Made by a program: the position numbers and the translations under genes. A DNA stretch of 64,000 nt. Origin: Arthrobacter sp. zg-Y1110 (GTDB lineage: Bacteria; Actinomycetota; Actinomycetes; Actinomycetales; Micrococcaceae). Shown here one piece after another: positions 55,185 through 64,000 of the stretch. Location of the stretch: the NCBI RefSeq assembly GCF_025244865.1, contig NZ_CP104272.1, positions 1,984,001-2,048,000 on the forward strand, given 5' to 3'. The stretch's first letter is position 1, and every line of letters begins with the position of its first letter. Below the pieces are notes generated by a model, which was not told the DNA's origin, made no database searches, and saw nothing but the letters and a program-made list of their open reading frames with translations.

Positions 55185-57878
55185 TCAGCTCCGCCCGGCC
55201 ACGGCTTCGCGGATCGCCGTGAGGGCAGCTCCGATCCTGCCGGCATCGGAGCCGCCGCCCTGGGCGACGTCGTCCTTGCCGCCGCCGCCGCCGCCAAGCA
55301 CGCCGGCGGCAACCTTGACGAGGGCACCTGCCTTGACGCCGGCGCCGCGGGCGCCTTCGTTGGTGGCGACAATCACTACGGGACGGTTGTTGGAGACACC
55401 GGCGACAGCCACCGCTGCGGGTTCGCTGCCCAGGCGGGAACGCAGGTCAAGGGCCAAGGTGCGCAGGTCATCCGCTCCCCCGACCTCGCCGGCATTGTGG
55501 GCCAGGAGCCGGACGCCGTCTACATCCACTGCGGTGCCTACGAGGGCGGCGGCGGAAGCGGCCAGCTGCTCGCGGCGCAGCTTTTCGAGTTCCTTCTCGG
55601 TGGACTTCAGCTTGGCCAGGGTGGCAGCGAGGCGGTCCGGCAGCTGCACCGAAGGGACCTTGAGCATCTCGGACAGCTCATTCACCAGTGCGCGCTCGGC
55701 GGCGAGGTGGCGGAAGGCGTCCATGCCCACGAAGGCTTCGACCCGGCGGTTGCCGGATCCGACGGACTGCTCGCCCAGCAGGGTCAGGCTGCCGATGCGG
55801 GAAGTCGAGGCCACGTGGGTGCCGCCGCAGAGTTCGCGGGACCAGTCGCCGTTCATTTCCACGACCCGCACGGTGTCACCGTAGGCTTCGCCGAACAGTG
55901 CGGTGGCGCCCAGTGCCTTGGCGTCCGCCAGGGACATGACCTTGGTCTCCACCTGGTAGTTGCTGCGGATCGCGAGGTTGGAGACCTCTTCGATTTCGGA
56001 CTTCGCGGCGTCGGAGAGACCTTCGCCCCAGGAGAAGTCGAAGCGCAGGTAGCCGGCCTTGTTGAAGGAGCCGCGCTGCAGCGCTTCCGGGCCGAGGATC
56101 TGGTGCAGGGCCGCGTGCACGATGTGCGTGCCGGAGTGCGCCTGCTCTGCCTCGTGGCGGCGCTGGGCGTCGACGGCGGCCAGCACGTTGGCGCCGGCAG
56201 CGATCTCGCCTTCGCGGACAATCGCCTTGTGCACGCTCAGCCCCTTGACCGGGCGCTGGACGTCCTGCACCTCGAGGACGAAGCCGTCACCGGTGATGAG
56301 GCCGGTATCGGCGGCCTGCCCGCCCGCTTCGGCATAGAACGGCGTCGAGTCCAGCACCAGGGAGATTTCGGAACCCTGCCCGGCGTATTCCACCCGGGAG
56401 TTCCCCGAAATGATGCCGCGGACCTTCGATTCGGTCTTCAGCTCGTCATAGCCGGTGAATACTGTGGAGCCGGCGGCCAGCAGTTCGTTGAACACCGACA
56501 TATCGGCGTGCCCGTGCTTCTTCCCGCGGGCATCTGCCTGGGCGCGCTTGCGCTGCTCGGACATCAGCGAGCGGAATCCGGCCTCGTCGACCTTCAGGCC
56601 CGCTTCCTCGGCCATTTCCAGCGTGAGGTCGATGGGGAAACCGTAGGTGTCGTGCAGGGCAAACGCTTCTTCGCCGCTCAACGGAGCTCCGGCGGCCTTG
56701 GAAACCTTGACGGCCTCTTCCAGGCGCTCGGTGCCGGAGGCGATGGTGCGCAGGAACGCCTTCTCCTCGGCATAGGCGATCCGGCTGATCCGGGCGAAGT
56801 CGGCTTCAACCTCGGGGTACGTGCCCTTCATGGCGTCGCGGGAGACGGGCAGCAGTTCGGGCAGCACGGCGGTGTCCACGCCCAGCAGGCGCATGGCGCG
56901 CACGGCCCGGCGGATGAGGCGGCGCAGCACGTAGCCGCGGCCTTCGTTGGACGGGCTCACGCCGTCGGAAATCAACATCAGGGCGGAGCGGATGTGGTCG
57001 GCCACCACGCGCATCCGGACGTCGTCCGTGTGGTGCGGGTCCGAGGGGTCTTCGGAGCTGGTGTAGGTCTTGCCGGAGAGCTCGGCGGCCTTGTCCAGCA
57101 CCGGACGGACCTGGTCCGTCTCGTACATGTTCTCCACGCCCTGCAGGATCATCGCCAGGCGCTCCAGGCCGAGACCCGTGTCGATGTTCTTCTGCGGCAG
57201 TTCGCCGGCCACGTCGAAGTCCGTCTTGGAGCGCACGGCGGAGAGCTGGTACTGCATAAAGACCAGGTTCCAGATCTCGATGTAGCGCGTCTCGTCTACT
57301 GCCGGGCCGCCCTCCTGGCCGTAGGCCGGACCGCGGTCGTAGTAGATCTCGGAGCAGGGGCCGCCCGGGCCTGCCTGTCCGGTGTTCCAGTAGTTGTCTG
57401 CCTTGCCGGTCCCGATGATGCGGTCATTCGGGATGCCGATCTTGTCCCGCCAGATGGCGCGCGCTTCGTCGTCGCGCTCGTCGCCGTCTTCGTAAACGGT
57501 GACCCAGAGCCGCTGCGGGTCCAGCCCGTAACCGCCCTTCTCGACGTCGGAGGTCAGCAGTTCCCAGGCGTAGGTGATCGCTTCTTCCTTGAAGTAGTCA
57601 CCGAAGGAGAAGTTGCCTGCCATCTGGAAGAAGGTGCCGTGGCGGGCGGTCTTGCCCACTTCTTCGATGTCCGCGGTGCGGATGCACTTCTGCACGCTGG
57701 TTGCCCGGCTGTACGGCGCCTTTTCGCGGGCGGTGAGGTAAGGGATGAACGGCACCATGCCGGCCACGGTGAACAGCAGCGAGGGATCGTTGGAGACGAG
57801 CGACGCCGAGGGCACCACCGTATGTCCCTTATCGCTGAAGTAATCCAGCCAGCGGCGTGCAATCTCGTGGGACTTCAT
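55185..57878 (-). CDS. alaS: Alanyl-tRNA synthetase
   Basis: 897 residues from ATG 57878 (MKSHEIARRWLDYFSDKGH); the 18-codon upstream extension lacks homology. Class II catalytic core (SLLFTVAGMVPFIPYL; FFQMAGNFSFGDYFKEEAI), editing domain zinc motifs HSGTHIVHAAL and ELCGGTHVAST, and a Gly-rich C-Ala domain (VLGGGGGGKDDVAQGGG). Charges tRNA-Ala and clears Ser/Gly misacylation. First gene of the coupled alaS-ruvX-mltG-aro unit. Confidence 0.98.
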   Translation of the reverse strand: MKSHEIARRWLDYFSDKGHTVVPSASLVSNDPSLLFTVAGMVPFIPYLTAREKAPYSRATSVQKCIRTADIEEVGKTARHGTFFQMAGNFSFGDYFKEEAITYAWELLTSDVEKGGYGLDPQRLWVTVYEDGDERDDEARAIWRDKIGIPNDRIIGTGKADNYWNTGQAGPGGPCSEIYYDRGPAYGQEGGPAVDETRYIEIWNLVFMQYQLSAVRSKTDFDVAGELPQKNIDTGLGLERLAMILQGVENMYETDQVRPVLDKAAELSGKTYTSSEDPSDPHHTDDVRMRVVADHIRSALMLISDGVSPSNEGRGYVLRRLIRRAVRAMRLLGVDTAVLPELLPVSRDAMKGTYPEVEADFARISRIAYAEEKAFLRTIASGTERLEEAVKVSKAAGAPLSGEEAFALHDTYGFPIDLTLEMAEEAGLKVDEAGFRSLMSEQRKRAQADARGKKHGHADMSVFNELLAAGSTVFTGYDELKTESKVRGIISGNSRVEYAGQGSEISLVLDSTPFYAEAGGQAADTGLITGDGFVLEVQDVQRPVKGLSVHKAIVREGEIAAGANVLAAVDAQRRHEAEQAHSGTHIVHAALHQILGPEALQRGSFNKAGYLRFDFSWGEGLSDAAKSEIEEVSNLAIRSNYQVETKVMSLADAKALGATALFGEAYGDTVRVVEMNGDWSRELCGGTHVASTSRIGSLTLLGEQSVGSGNRRVEAFVGMDAFRHLAAERALVNELSEMLKVPSVQLPDRLAATLAKLKSTEKELEKLRREQLAASAAALVGTAVDVDGVRLLAHNAGEVGGADDLRTLALDLRSRLGSEPAAVAVAGVSNNRPVVIVATNEGARGAGVKAGALVKVAAGVLGGGGGGKDDVAQGGGSDAGRIGAALTAIREAVAGRS

Positions 57879-57971
57879 GGTGGTTCTATACCCTTCCGGT
57901 AATGGTGTTTCAGCAGGCAGGTGGGGCTGCATGCGTAATGCTGTGCTGCCAGTGACGAAGAAGTGCGGCGC

Positions 57972-58226
57972 TTAGCGGCGCGTGGACCTCAGGGTCTCGG
58001 CAACGTTGTCGGAGTTGTCCAGGCCCAGGGCGGCACGCAGCTCGCCCTCGCGCTGGCCCATGCCTTCACGCAGGGCTTCGGCGAAGCTCTGCACGGCACC
58101 CGCTGCGGAATCCACCGCACGGTTGATCCCCGCCTGGCTCAGGCTGGTCTTGGCCTCGGAAACCCGGCGGACGGCGATTACGCCGATGGCAACGCCAATG
58201 GACATCCAAAATACGCGCTTGATCAT
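57972..58226 (-). CDS. DUF6167-like small membrane protein
   Basis: 84 residues: MIKRVFWMSIGVAIGVIAVRRVSEAKT gives one N-terminal membrane helix, followed by an amphipathic helical region (SAAGAVQSFAEALREGMGQRE). Such proteins are found just upstream of alaS in many actinobacteria, next to a DUF948 protein. Function unknown. ATG 58226 has AGGAGCC upstream. Confidence 0.85.
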   Translation of the reverse strand: MIKRVFWMSIGVAIGVIAVRRVSEAKTSLSQAGINRAVDSAAGAVQSFAEALREGMGQREGELRAALGLDNSDNVAETLRSTRR

Positions 58227-58253
58227 GGCTGGCTCCTGTAGTTGTTGGTGTGC

Positions 58254-58628
58254 TTAGCGGCTGCGCCGGCCACGGCCGGCGGTCCTGCGGGAGGCGAGGG
58301 CGGAACGTACGCCGTAGCTGAACGCCGAGACCTTGATCAGCGGGGAACCCACGGTGGCGGCCACCAGGGAGGACAGAGCGGACAAGTTGGCCGATGCGTC
58401 CGAAACGTTCGAGGAGATGCCGTCCACCTTCTGCAGCTGCAGGTTGGTGGTGGACACCGTGGTGGTGACCTCGTCGATCAGCGGAGTGGTCTCCTCGCTG
58501 AGCGTACGGATGGCGCCGCGCATCTCGTCGAAGACCTTCCCCAGTTTCCAGACGGGAACGGCCAGCAACGCGACCAATACGGCAAACACACCGGCCGCGA
58601 TCAGACCGGCTATATCTCCACCCGACAT
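58254..58628 (-). CDS. DUF948 membrane protein
   Basis: 124 residues from ATG 58628 (MSGGDIAGLIAAGVFAVLVA) with AAGGAG seven bases upstream. One N-terminal membrane helix, then a coiled-coil-like region (VWKLGKVFDEMRGAIRTLSE ... VDGISSNVSDASANLSAL) and a basic C-terminus (ASRRTAGRGRRSR). DUF948 proteins resemble methyl-accepting or general-stress scaffold helices; role unknown. Likely cotranscribed with the following small protein and alaS. Confidence 0.87.
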   Translation of the reverse strand: MSGGDIAGLIAAGVFAVLVALLAVPVWKLGKVFDEMRGAIRTLSEETTPLIDEVTTTVSTTNLQLQKVDGISSNVSDASANLSALSSLVAATVGSPLIKVSAFSYGVRSALASRRTAGRGRRSR

Positions 58629-58804
58629 GGGACTCCTTCTTGCGCAAAAATTCGTGGTTCGCATCGCCGTGAACGGCTCTGCCCGGAAGTCCCCGCCTGG
58701 ATACGGCGAAAGACTCCGGTATGTACCTTACCTACTGCAACGCCGCGGCACTTACTTTTGCCGTGTACGCCACGAAAGGAGGAATACTGCCCCGGATAAC
58801 GGAA

Positions 58805-58857
58805 CAGCCCGCGGCACAAGGCCGCGGGCTGAACAGTAAACGGAAAAGTTTCCGTTA
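58805..58857 (-). terminator. Hairpins downstream of rpsD
   Basis: AACGGAAA-AG-TTTCCGTT (58839-58856) lies directly at the rpsD stop, and 7 bases further CAGCCCGCGGC-ACAAG-GCCGCGGGCTG (58805-58831) forms an 11-bp GC stem. The second is followed by TTCCG and is the probable rpsD terminator. Confidence 0.75.
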
Positions 58858-59484
58858 TTAGCGTGCGTAGTATTCCACCACGAGCTGCTCTTCGCAGGTC
58901 ACGGGGACTTCCGAGCGCTTCGGGCGACGCACGAGGCGTGCCTGCAGCTTGTCCAGGGAAACATCGAGGTAACCCGGAACGGCGGGCAGGACGTCGCGGT
59001 GGGCGCCGGCTGCGGCAACCTGGAACGGCGTCATGGTCTCGCTGCGCTGGTGCACGTGGATGAGCTGGCCTTCGGAAACGCGGAAGGACGGGCGGTCCAC
59101 GCGGGCGCCGTCGACCATGATGTGACGGTGCACAACCAGCTGGCGGGCCTGGGCGATCGTGCGGGCAAAGCCGGCACGCAGCACGAGTGCGTCGAGACGC
59201 ATTTCGAGCAGTTCGATCAGGTTTTCACCGGTCAGGCCGGCGGTACGGCGGGCTTCTTCGAAGACACGGGTCATCTGTGCTTCGCGGATGCCGTACTGGG
59301 CGCGCAGACGCTGCTTTTCGCGCAGACGTACGGCGTAGTCGCTGTCCTGCTTGCGACGGGCGCGGCCGTGCTCACCCGGGGGGTAAGGCCGACGCTCGAA
59401 GTACTTTGCTGCCTTGGGGGTCAAAGCAATGCCGAGGGCGCGCGATGCGCGTGCCTGCCGGCGTGCACGTGTGTTGTTAGCCAC
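58858..59484 (-). CDS. rpsD: Ribosomal protein S4
   Basis: 208 residues from GTG 59484 (VANNTRARRQARASRALGIA), chosen because AAGG lies six bases upstream and it matches the usual S4 start. The zinc Cys motif is absent, as in many C- form S4 proteins. S4 RNA-binding domain at LDALVLRAGFARTIAQARQL and HIMVDGARVDRPSFRVSEGQ. Primary 16S-binding assembly protein. Monocistronic by its neighbours; leader autoregulation by S4 is possible but no pseudoknot was identified. Confidence 0.96.
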   Translation of the reverse strand: MANNTRARRQARASRALGIALTPKAAKYFERRPYPPGEHGRARRKQDSDYAVRLREKQRLRAQYGIREAQMTRVFEEARRTAGLTGENLIELLEMRLDALVLRAGFARTIAQARQLVVHRHIMVDGARVDRPSFRVSEGQLIHVHQRSETMTPFQVAAAGAHRDVLPAVPGYLDVSLDKLQARLVRRPKRSEVPVTCEEQLVVEYYAR

Positions 59485-59691
59485 GTTCACCTTTCACTGT
59501 TTGGCGGTTTGGCCACGGCGGTAGTACGTGCCGTGACTGCTGCGAAATATGCTGGCCTCCATTAGGGAGAGCTCCGGCCAACCGCTGCCGTCTGCTACAG
59601 CCGAGGGTGTCGAAATCGACAACCGGCTTGCCAGTCAACCATCAATGCTAACACGCACTGCGGGGCCGGCCGGCAGGAACAGCCGGGCCGG

Positions 59692-61107
59692 TCAGGACTT
59701 CTCGCCCCGGATGATTCCCCGAAGCCGCTCCAGCCTGGCGGAAATGTCGCGCTCCACTCCGTTGCCGGTGGGTTCGTAGTAGTTTTTTCCGACCAGGTCA
59801 TCCGGCGCGTACTGCTGGCGTGCGACGCCGTGCGGGGAGTCATGCGAATAGATGTACCCCTTGCCGTGTCCCAGCTGCTTCGCGCCCGGGTAGTGGGCAT
59901 CGCGCAGATGGGACGGAACGCCCTGCCCGCGCCCGGCCCGCACATCGGCGATGGCCGCGTTGATGCCGTTGTAGGCAGCGTTGGATTTCGGTGCGGTGGC
60001 AATATGCACCACCGCCTCCGCCAGGATGATCCGCCCTTCGGGCATGCCGATCAGCTGGACGGCCTGGGCAGCCGCGACGGCGGTCTGCAGCGCGGTCGGG
60101 TCCGCCATTCCCACGTCCTCCGATGCCGAGATGATCAACCGCCGGGAAATGAACCGGGGGTCCTCCCCCGATTCCAGCATGCGGGCCAGGTAGTGCAGGG
60201 CGGCGTCGACGTCGGATCCCCGGAGGGACTTGATGAACGCGCTGGTGATGTCGTAGTGCTGGTCACCCGCGCGGTCGTAGCGCAGCGCCGCAACGTCCAG
60301 TGCCTCTTCGGCGTGTTTCAGGGTCACTTCGGGGATATCGTCGTCGTCCGCTTTTTCGGAGTAGGCGACGCCGGCGGCGGCCTCGAGCGCGGTCAGGCCG
60401 CGTCGGGCGTCCCCTGCCGCCAGCCGGACCAGGTGCTCCAGCGCCTCGGAGCTAAGCGTGACCCGTCCGGCCAGCCCCCGTTCATCCTCGACGGCGCGTT
60501 GGAGCAGGGCGGCGATGTCCTCCTCGGTCAGCGGTTTCAGTGTCAGCAGCAGCGACCGGGACAGCAGCGGGGAAACCACGGAAAAGGACGGGTTTTCCGT
60601 GGTGGCGGCCATCAGGACCACCCACCGGTTTTCCACCCCGGGCAGCAGGGCATCCTGCTGGGCCTTGTTGAAGCGGTGGATCTCGTCCAGGAAGAGGATG
60701 GTGGTGACGCCGTGCAGGTCCCGGTCCGTCAGGGCCTGCTCCATGACCCGTCGGACATCCTTGACGCCTGCCGTGATGGCGGAGAGTTCCACGAACTTGC
60801 GCCCGGCACCCCGGGCGACGACGTGCGCCAAAGTGGTCTTGCCGGTGCCGGGCGGCCCCCACAGCATGACCGAGGAAGGTCCGGCGGGGTTGCGTTCATC
60901 GGCGGAGGAAGCCAGCGTGCGCAGCGGGGAGCCGGGGCCGAGCAGGTGCTGCTGTCCCACCACCTCGTCCACCGTGCGCGGGCGCATCCGCACAGCCAGG
61001 GGGCTGCGCGGCCGCACTCTCGTGCCCGGGGCTGCCCCGGCGTCGTCGAACTCTGCGTCGTCGTCTCCGTCTACGCTGAACAAATCATTCCCCGGCAAAC
61101 CATTCAC
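59692..61107 (-). CDS. rarA: RarA/MgsA replication-associated recombination AAA+ ATPase
   Basis: 471 residues. A variable acidic N-terminus ([20 protein letters not shown]) then the AAA+ core: [20 protein letters not shown], Walker [14 protein letters not shown], Walker [17 protein letters not shown], sensor [10 protein letters not shown], and the tetramerisation domain with [14 protein letters not shown] clamp-loader-like enzyme acting at stalled replication forks. Followed on the minus strand by a 200-base gap to rpsD. Confidence 0.96.
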   Translation of the reverse strand: MNGLPGNDLFSVDGDDDAEFDDAGAAPGTRVRPRSPLAVRMRPRTVDEVVGQQHLLGPGSPLRTLASSADERNPAGPSSVMLWGPPGTGKTTLAHVVARGAGRKFVELSAITAGVKDVRRVMEQALTDRDLHGVTTILFLDEIHRFNKAQQDALLPGVENRWVVLMAATTENPSFSVVSPLLSRSLLLTLKPLTEEDIAALLQRAVEDERGLAGRVTLSSEALEHLVRLAAGDARRGLTALEAAAGVAYSEKADDDDIPEVTLKHAEEALDVAALRYDRAGDQHYDITSAFIKSLRGSDVDAALHYLARMLESGEDPRFISRRLIISASEDVGMADPTALQTAVAAAQAVQLIGMPEGRIILAEAVVHIATAPKSNAAYNGINAAIADVRAGRGQGVPSHLRDAHYPGAKQLGHGKGYIYSHDSPHGVARQQYAPDDLVGKNYYEPTGNGVERDISARLERLRGIIRGEKS

Positions 61108-61175
61108 GCTTCAAGGCTACTCGTGCCGTAACCTGAGCAGGTCCACCCCGCTTTTCGTTGAAAGCAGACCCGGCC

Positions 61176-61763
61176 ATGCCTGCCTCGCGCACCACCTATG
61201 TTCCGGCAGAGCGGCTGGTTGGCTGGCTGGAACGGTTCGAAGCGGGCCAGGGTGCACTGGAGTTTGTCCCCGGGAATGAGGGTGTCCGGGTCCGTGCTGC
61301 GTCCGGCGCCGAGGCCGAGCTGTTGGGCCCGTGGCCTGCCGACGGCCGCCCCGGGCGGGGAACCAACGACGTCGAACGCCTCGCTTCGCTGGCCGGGCAG
61401 GCCCGGACCCTGGGCCTGGTGCTGGTCCGCCGCGGCGGATATGCCGTGGGCGTTGCCCGGGAAGGCCGCCTGCTGGGCTCGAAAACGGGGTCGCCCAACA
61501 GCCGCCGGGCCAACGCAGCCGACGCGTTGGCAGCCATCGCCGCGGAGCAGGCAGCGGCCGTGTTCAGCAGCGCCACCCCGGAGTACCTGGTTTTCGGCGG
61601 CGACCGGATGCTGGCCGAGCAGGTTGCCGGCCGGCGGGAGTTTGCCCGCTGGGCCGGGCTGCCCCGGCTGCGCCCGCTGGACGTACCTGACCCGAAAGCG
61701 GCGGTGCTGGCGCAGGCGGCCCGGGATGCGGCGTCGGTGTTTGTCCGGATCAGCCTGCCCTAG
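61176..61763 (+). CDS. acVLRF1-like peptidyl-tRNA hydrolase homologue lacking the catalytic loop
   Basis: 195 residues from ATG 61176 (MPASRTTYVPAERLVGWLER). It resembles the actinobacterial Vms1-like release factors: VPAERL at the start, GLVLVRRGGYAVGVAREGRL, GSKTGS, SRRANAADAL and later FGGDRML and DVPDPKAAVL. In the family as I remember it, a loop with GRTAAGGWSQQR, carrying the catalytic Gln, stands between SK-GS and RRAN; here only PN remains. The product may be inactive or act differently. Family call is from memory. Divergent from rarA, convergent with the nitronate monooxygenase. Confidence 0.55.
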   Translation: MPASRTTYVPAERLVGWLERFEAGQGALEFVPGNEGVRVRAASGAEAELLGPWPADGRPGRGTNDVERLASLAGQARTLGLVLVRRGGYAVGVAREGRLLGSKTGSPNSRRANAADALAAIAAEQAAAVFSSATPEYLVFGGDRMLAEQVAGRREFARWAGLPRLRPLDVPDPKAAVLAQAARDAASVFVRISLP

Positions 61764-61769
61764 GAACGG

Positions 61770-62807
61770 TTACCGCGCACCCAGCCGCGCGACTATGGCG
61801 GCGGCCGGCTCCGGCAGTGCCGAGTGGTAACCGGTTCCGGCCCAGAGGCTGGTGCCGTGCGGATTCCCCGACGCTGCCGCCTGTGCCCTGAGCCCCTTGG
61901 TGACCTGGTTGACCAGCGGGTAGGCGGCCGGAGCGTGCGGGTGTTCGGCCATGAACCGGTTGGCCAGTCCCCGTGCGGTGCGGCCGGAAAAGGCCCGGGT
62001 CAGTGCGGTCTGCGTAAACTGCGGGTCCTGCAGGGCCGCCCGGTGCACGGCCGCGGTCCCGGCCTCCGGGCTCAACAGCAGCGCGGTGCCGACCTGCACG
62101 GCGTCGGCCCCGGCAGCCCGCAGGGTCCGGACCTGTGCAGGAGTGCTGATGCCTCCGGCGGCAATGAGTTCAACATCGTCATTGACGGCGTCCCGGACCG
62201 CACGCACCAGCTCATCCAACGACTGCGCGGACGGTTCCGCCGCGGCGTCGAAGGTTCCGCGGTGACCGCCGGCCGCCGGTCCCTGCAGGCACAGCATCCG
62301 TGCACCTGCCGCAACGGCCAGCTCCGCTTCCCGTGCGGTGGTCACGGTGACGGCGACGGCGGTGCCTGCCTCCCGGAGCGCAGTAATAACGTCTCCGCCG
62401 GGCAGGCCGAAGGTAAAGGACACCACGGGTACCTGCAGGCGGAGGACCAGTTCGAGCTTGGCATCCCATCCGTCGTCGTCCTCCGGGTCCGGCAGCGGCA
62501 GCAGCTCCGGCGGATAGTCCCGGGCCAGCTGCTCCCGGTAGGCCAGGGCGGCAGCGACCTGCCGGGATGTTCCGGAACCGCCGGTGTTCGCGGCATCCGG
62601 CACGAAGAGGTTTACTCCGAACGGCCGGCCGGTCAGCGCCCGGGTCGCCGTGATTTCCCCGGCCAGAGCCTCAGCGCTTTTATAGCCTGCCGCGAGGAAC
62701 CCCAGGCCTCCGGCGTTGCTGACCGCCGCTGCCAGCGCCGGAGTGGACGGCCCGCCGGCCATGGGCGCGCCGACGACGGCGTGCGGAAGGGACCCCAGCG
62801 TCAACAT
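61770..62807 (-). CDS. Nitronate monooxygenase
   Basis: 345 residues, FMN TIM barrel. Phosphate/flavin motifs VVGAPMAGGPSTPALAAAVS, GLGFLAAGY, the active-site GPAAGGHRGTF with catalytic His, and LIAAGGISTPAQVRTLRAAG. Detoxifies propionate 3-nitronate and related compounds. Nine bases separate its stop from the PhzF gene's... downstream side; it begins just after that gene on the same strand and may share its transcript. Confidence 0.9.
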   Translation of the reverse strand: MLTLGSLPHAVVGAPMAGGPSTPALAAAVSNAGGLGFLAAGYKSAEALAGEITATRALTGRPFGVNLFVPDAANTGGSGTSRQVAAALAYREQLARDYPPELLPLPDPEDDDGWDAKLELVLRLQVPVVSFTFGLPGGDVITALREAGTAVAVTVTTAREAELAVAAGARMLCLQGPAAGGHRGTFDAAAEPSAQSLDELVRAVRDAVNDDVELIAAGGISTPAQVRTLRAAGADAVQVGTALLLSPEAGTAAVHRAALQDPQFTQTALTRAFSGRTARGLANRFMAEHPHAPAAYPLVNQVTKGLRAQAAASGNPHGTSLWAGTGYHSALPEPAAAIVARLGAR

Positions 62808-62816
62808 TCCCGCCGC

Positions 62817-63653
62817 CTACAGCTTTACGGTGCCGTCGATGCAGGTGGCGGTTTCCCCGCCGACCCAGATCTTCCGGTCCCGGGTAAAGATCCGCACCAG
62901 TCCGGAACGCTCCAGCACGGTGCCCTGCGTGACGGTGTAGCGCTCCGGTGCGAGTCCGGCTCCGATCAGCCACTGCGCCAGTCCGGCATTGAGGCTGCCG
63001 GTGACGGGATCCTCCCGCACCCCGTGGCCGGGCGCGAAGGCGCGGACTTCGAAGTCCGTTTCGCCGCCGTCGGGCTGCGGGCCGATGACTCCCACGGCCA
63101 GGGAGCCCATAGCTGCCGGATCCGGCGTCAGGGACAGCACGGTTTCGGCATCCTTCAGGAGCAGACCCAGCCAGCCGGGACCGTTGTCGATCCAGTTCGA
63201 GGCGGAGACCTGGTCCCGGGTAATCCCGAGGGCGTCCACCGCCTGCTTCAGCACGGCTTCCTCCAGCTCGCCCGAGCGGATCAGCGGCGGTGCGCCGAAC
63301 GCGGCCATCCCGGCCGAGGCGTGCAGGGTCACCAGGCCCACTTCGCATTCGGAAATCACCACGCCGGGGTAATGCGGGATGTTGCCGGCTTCGAGCCAGG
63401 CGTGGCAGGTGCCCAGCGTGGGGTGCCCGGCGAAGGGGATCTCTCCCCCGGGCGTGAAAATGCGGACCCTGTAGTCGGCGCCTTCCTGGGTGGGCGGCAG
63501 CACGAACGTTGTCTCGGACAGGTTGGTCCACCGGGCAAAGGAGGCCATGGCGGCGTCGGAAACGCCGTCGGCATCCAGCACCACGGCCACCGGGTTGCCC
63601 AGATAGGGCTTCGTGCCGAATACGTCCACCTGCTTGAACCAGCGATCTCTCAT
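62817..63653 (-). CDS. PhzF-family isomerase/epimerase-like protein
   Basis: 278 residues from ATG 63653 (MRDRWFKQVDVFGTKPYLGN); an ATG two codons upstream is possible. Two-lobed diaminopimelate-epimerase fold: GNPVAVVLDADG, the conserved Glu in NLSETTFVLPP, FTPGGEIPFAGHPTLGTCHA and REDPVTGSLNAGLAQWL. Without phz neighbours, a role in phenazine synthesis is not implied; substrate unknown. Ten bases upstream of the nitronate monooxygenase start. Confidence 0.9.
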   Translation of the reverse strand: MRDRWFKQVDVFGTKPYLGNPVAVVLDADGVSDAAMASFARWTNLSETTFVLPPTQEGADYRVRIFTPGGEIPFAGHPTLGTCHAWLEAGNIPHYPGVVISECEVGLVTLHASAGMAAFGAPPLIRSGELEEAVLKQAVDALGITRDQVSASNWIDNGPGWLGLLLKDAETVLSLTPDPAAMGSLAVGVIGPQPDGGETDFEVRAFAPGHGVREDPVTGSLNAGLAQWLIGAGLAPERYTVTQGTVLERSGLVRIFTRDRKIWVGGETATCIDGTVKL

Positions 63654-63723
63654 GCCCAAACACTATCGGGTGCCGGTGCCGGACTGTCCAGCGGAAGCGG
63701 GCATGTCAAAACACGGTTAAAGC

Positions 63724-63758
63724 ACGGTACCCGGCCGCATGCTGCGACCGGGTACCGT
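63724..63758 (-). terminator. Inverted repeat after aspS
   Basis: ACGGTACCCGG (63724-63734) and CCGGGTACCGT (63748-63758) are perfect 11-base complements with a 13-base loop, 15 bases beyond the aspS stop. There is no strong T-run, so termination efficiency is uncertain. Confidence 0.6.
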
Positions 63759-63773
63759 ACCTGCGGCGGGAAG

Positions 63774-64000
63774 CTATGCTTCCTTCGCGGCTGCTTCCTT
63801 GTCCTTCTTCGCCTCAGGCTTGAAGTCCACGCCGGCTTCCTTGCGCTGCTGCGGCGTGATCGGTGCCGGAGCCTGCGTCAGCGGGTCGTAGCCGCCGCCG
63901 GACTTCGGGAAGGCGATGACGTCGCGGATCGACTCGGTGCCGGCCAGCAGGGCCACTACGCGGTCCCAGCCGAACGCGATGCCGCCGTGGGGCGGTGCGC
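63774..64000 (-). CDS. aspS: Aspartyl-tRNA synthetase, C-terminal end only
   Basis: The last ~75 residues are in the window: [20 protein letters not shown] is class II motif 3 with the ATP-binding Arg, then [20 protein letters not shown] and a Lys/Ala-rich acidic-basic tail ([11 protein letters not shown]). The rest lies beyond the right edge. The FPK...DPLTQAPAP ending matches actinobacterial, bacterial-type AspRS. Confidence 0.95.
   Translation of the reverse strand, partial: APPHGGIAFGWDRVVALLAGTESIRDVIAFPKSGGGYDPLTQAPAPITPQQRKEAGVDFKPEAKKDKEAAAKEA

Overview
The window looks like chromosome of a high-GC actinobacterium, most likely an Arthrobacter-like member of the Micrococcaceae. The evidence is protein-level: an actinobacterial integration host factor (mIHF), an actinobacterial PriA without an intact ATPase site, PyrR at the head of a pyr operon, LexA-box HNH genes of the DUF222 type, and the core order alaS-ruvX-mltG-aroE-aroC-aroK-aroB-efp-nusB. 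The assignment is inference; no rRNA is present. Most core genes lie on the minus strand.

Positions 1 to about 8.8 kb are an accessory island with visibly lower GC and mostly unrecognised genes. It carries a type VII-secreted polymorphic toxin with a restriction-endonuclease-fold tip and its Imm52-like immunity gene (cut by the window edge), a small upstream secretion partner, an orphan Phd/YefM antitoxin, a possibly frameshifted HTH gene, several hypothetical genes and a XerC/D-like dyad. Its right end lies inside comEC: the protein runs normally up to the conserved HLTAVSG and then ends in eight unrelated residues. The rest of comEC and the left island end should lie left of the window.

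From 9 to 15.7 kb are comEC', comEA, a TerD-like gene, degV and leuS. The leuS leader encodes MIAVLLLS followed by a pause-type hairpin and an intrinsic terminator, a probable ribosome-mediated attenuator. From 15.9 to 32 kb is a mixed region: an ECF sigma factor with a SnoaL-like tail, an FMO/BASS transporter/epimerase operon, glpFK, an aldo-keto reductase/hydrolase/glycosyltransferase operon, an OhrR/oxidoreductase pair with an OhrR operator, an aminoglycoside-phosphotransferase-like gene, an SOS-box HNH gene, an MBL-fold gene with a duplicated 5' end, and hsp20 carrying both CIRCE and HAIR operators.

From 32 to 47 kb a long minus-strand block runs pyrR-pyrB-pyrC-(PH-like)-carA-carB-pyrF-mihF-gmk-rpoZ-coaBC-metK-priA: de novo pyrimidine synthesis under PyrR, then nucleotide, CoA and SAM genes. 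prsW (plus) separates it from a second minus block, rarA, rpsD, two small membrane proteins, alaS, ruvX, mltG, the shikimate genes aroECKB, efp and nusB (48.5 to 61 kb). The right edge holds a VLRF1-like gene lacking its expected catalytic loop, a nitronate monooxygenase, a PhzF protein and the C-terminus of aspS.

Short tandem duplications at or just after stop codons recur (26.8, 32.1 and 48.4 kb, with another at 49.57 kb), and one gene (MBL, 30.3 kb) has its start region duplicated.
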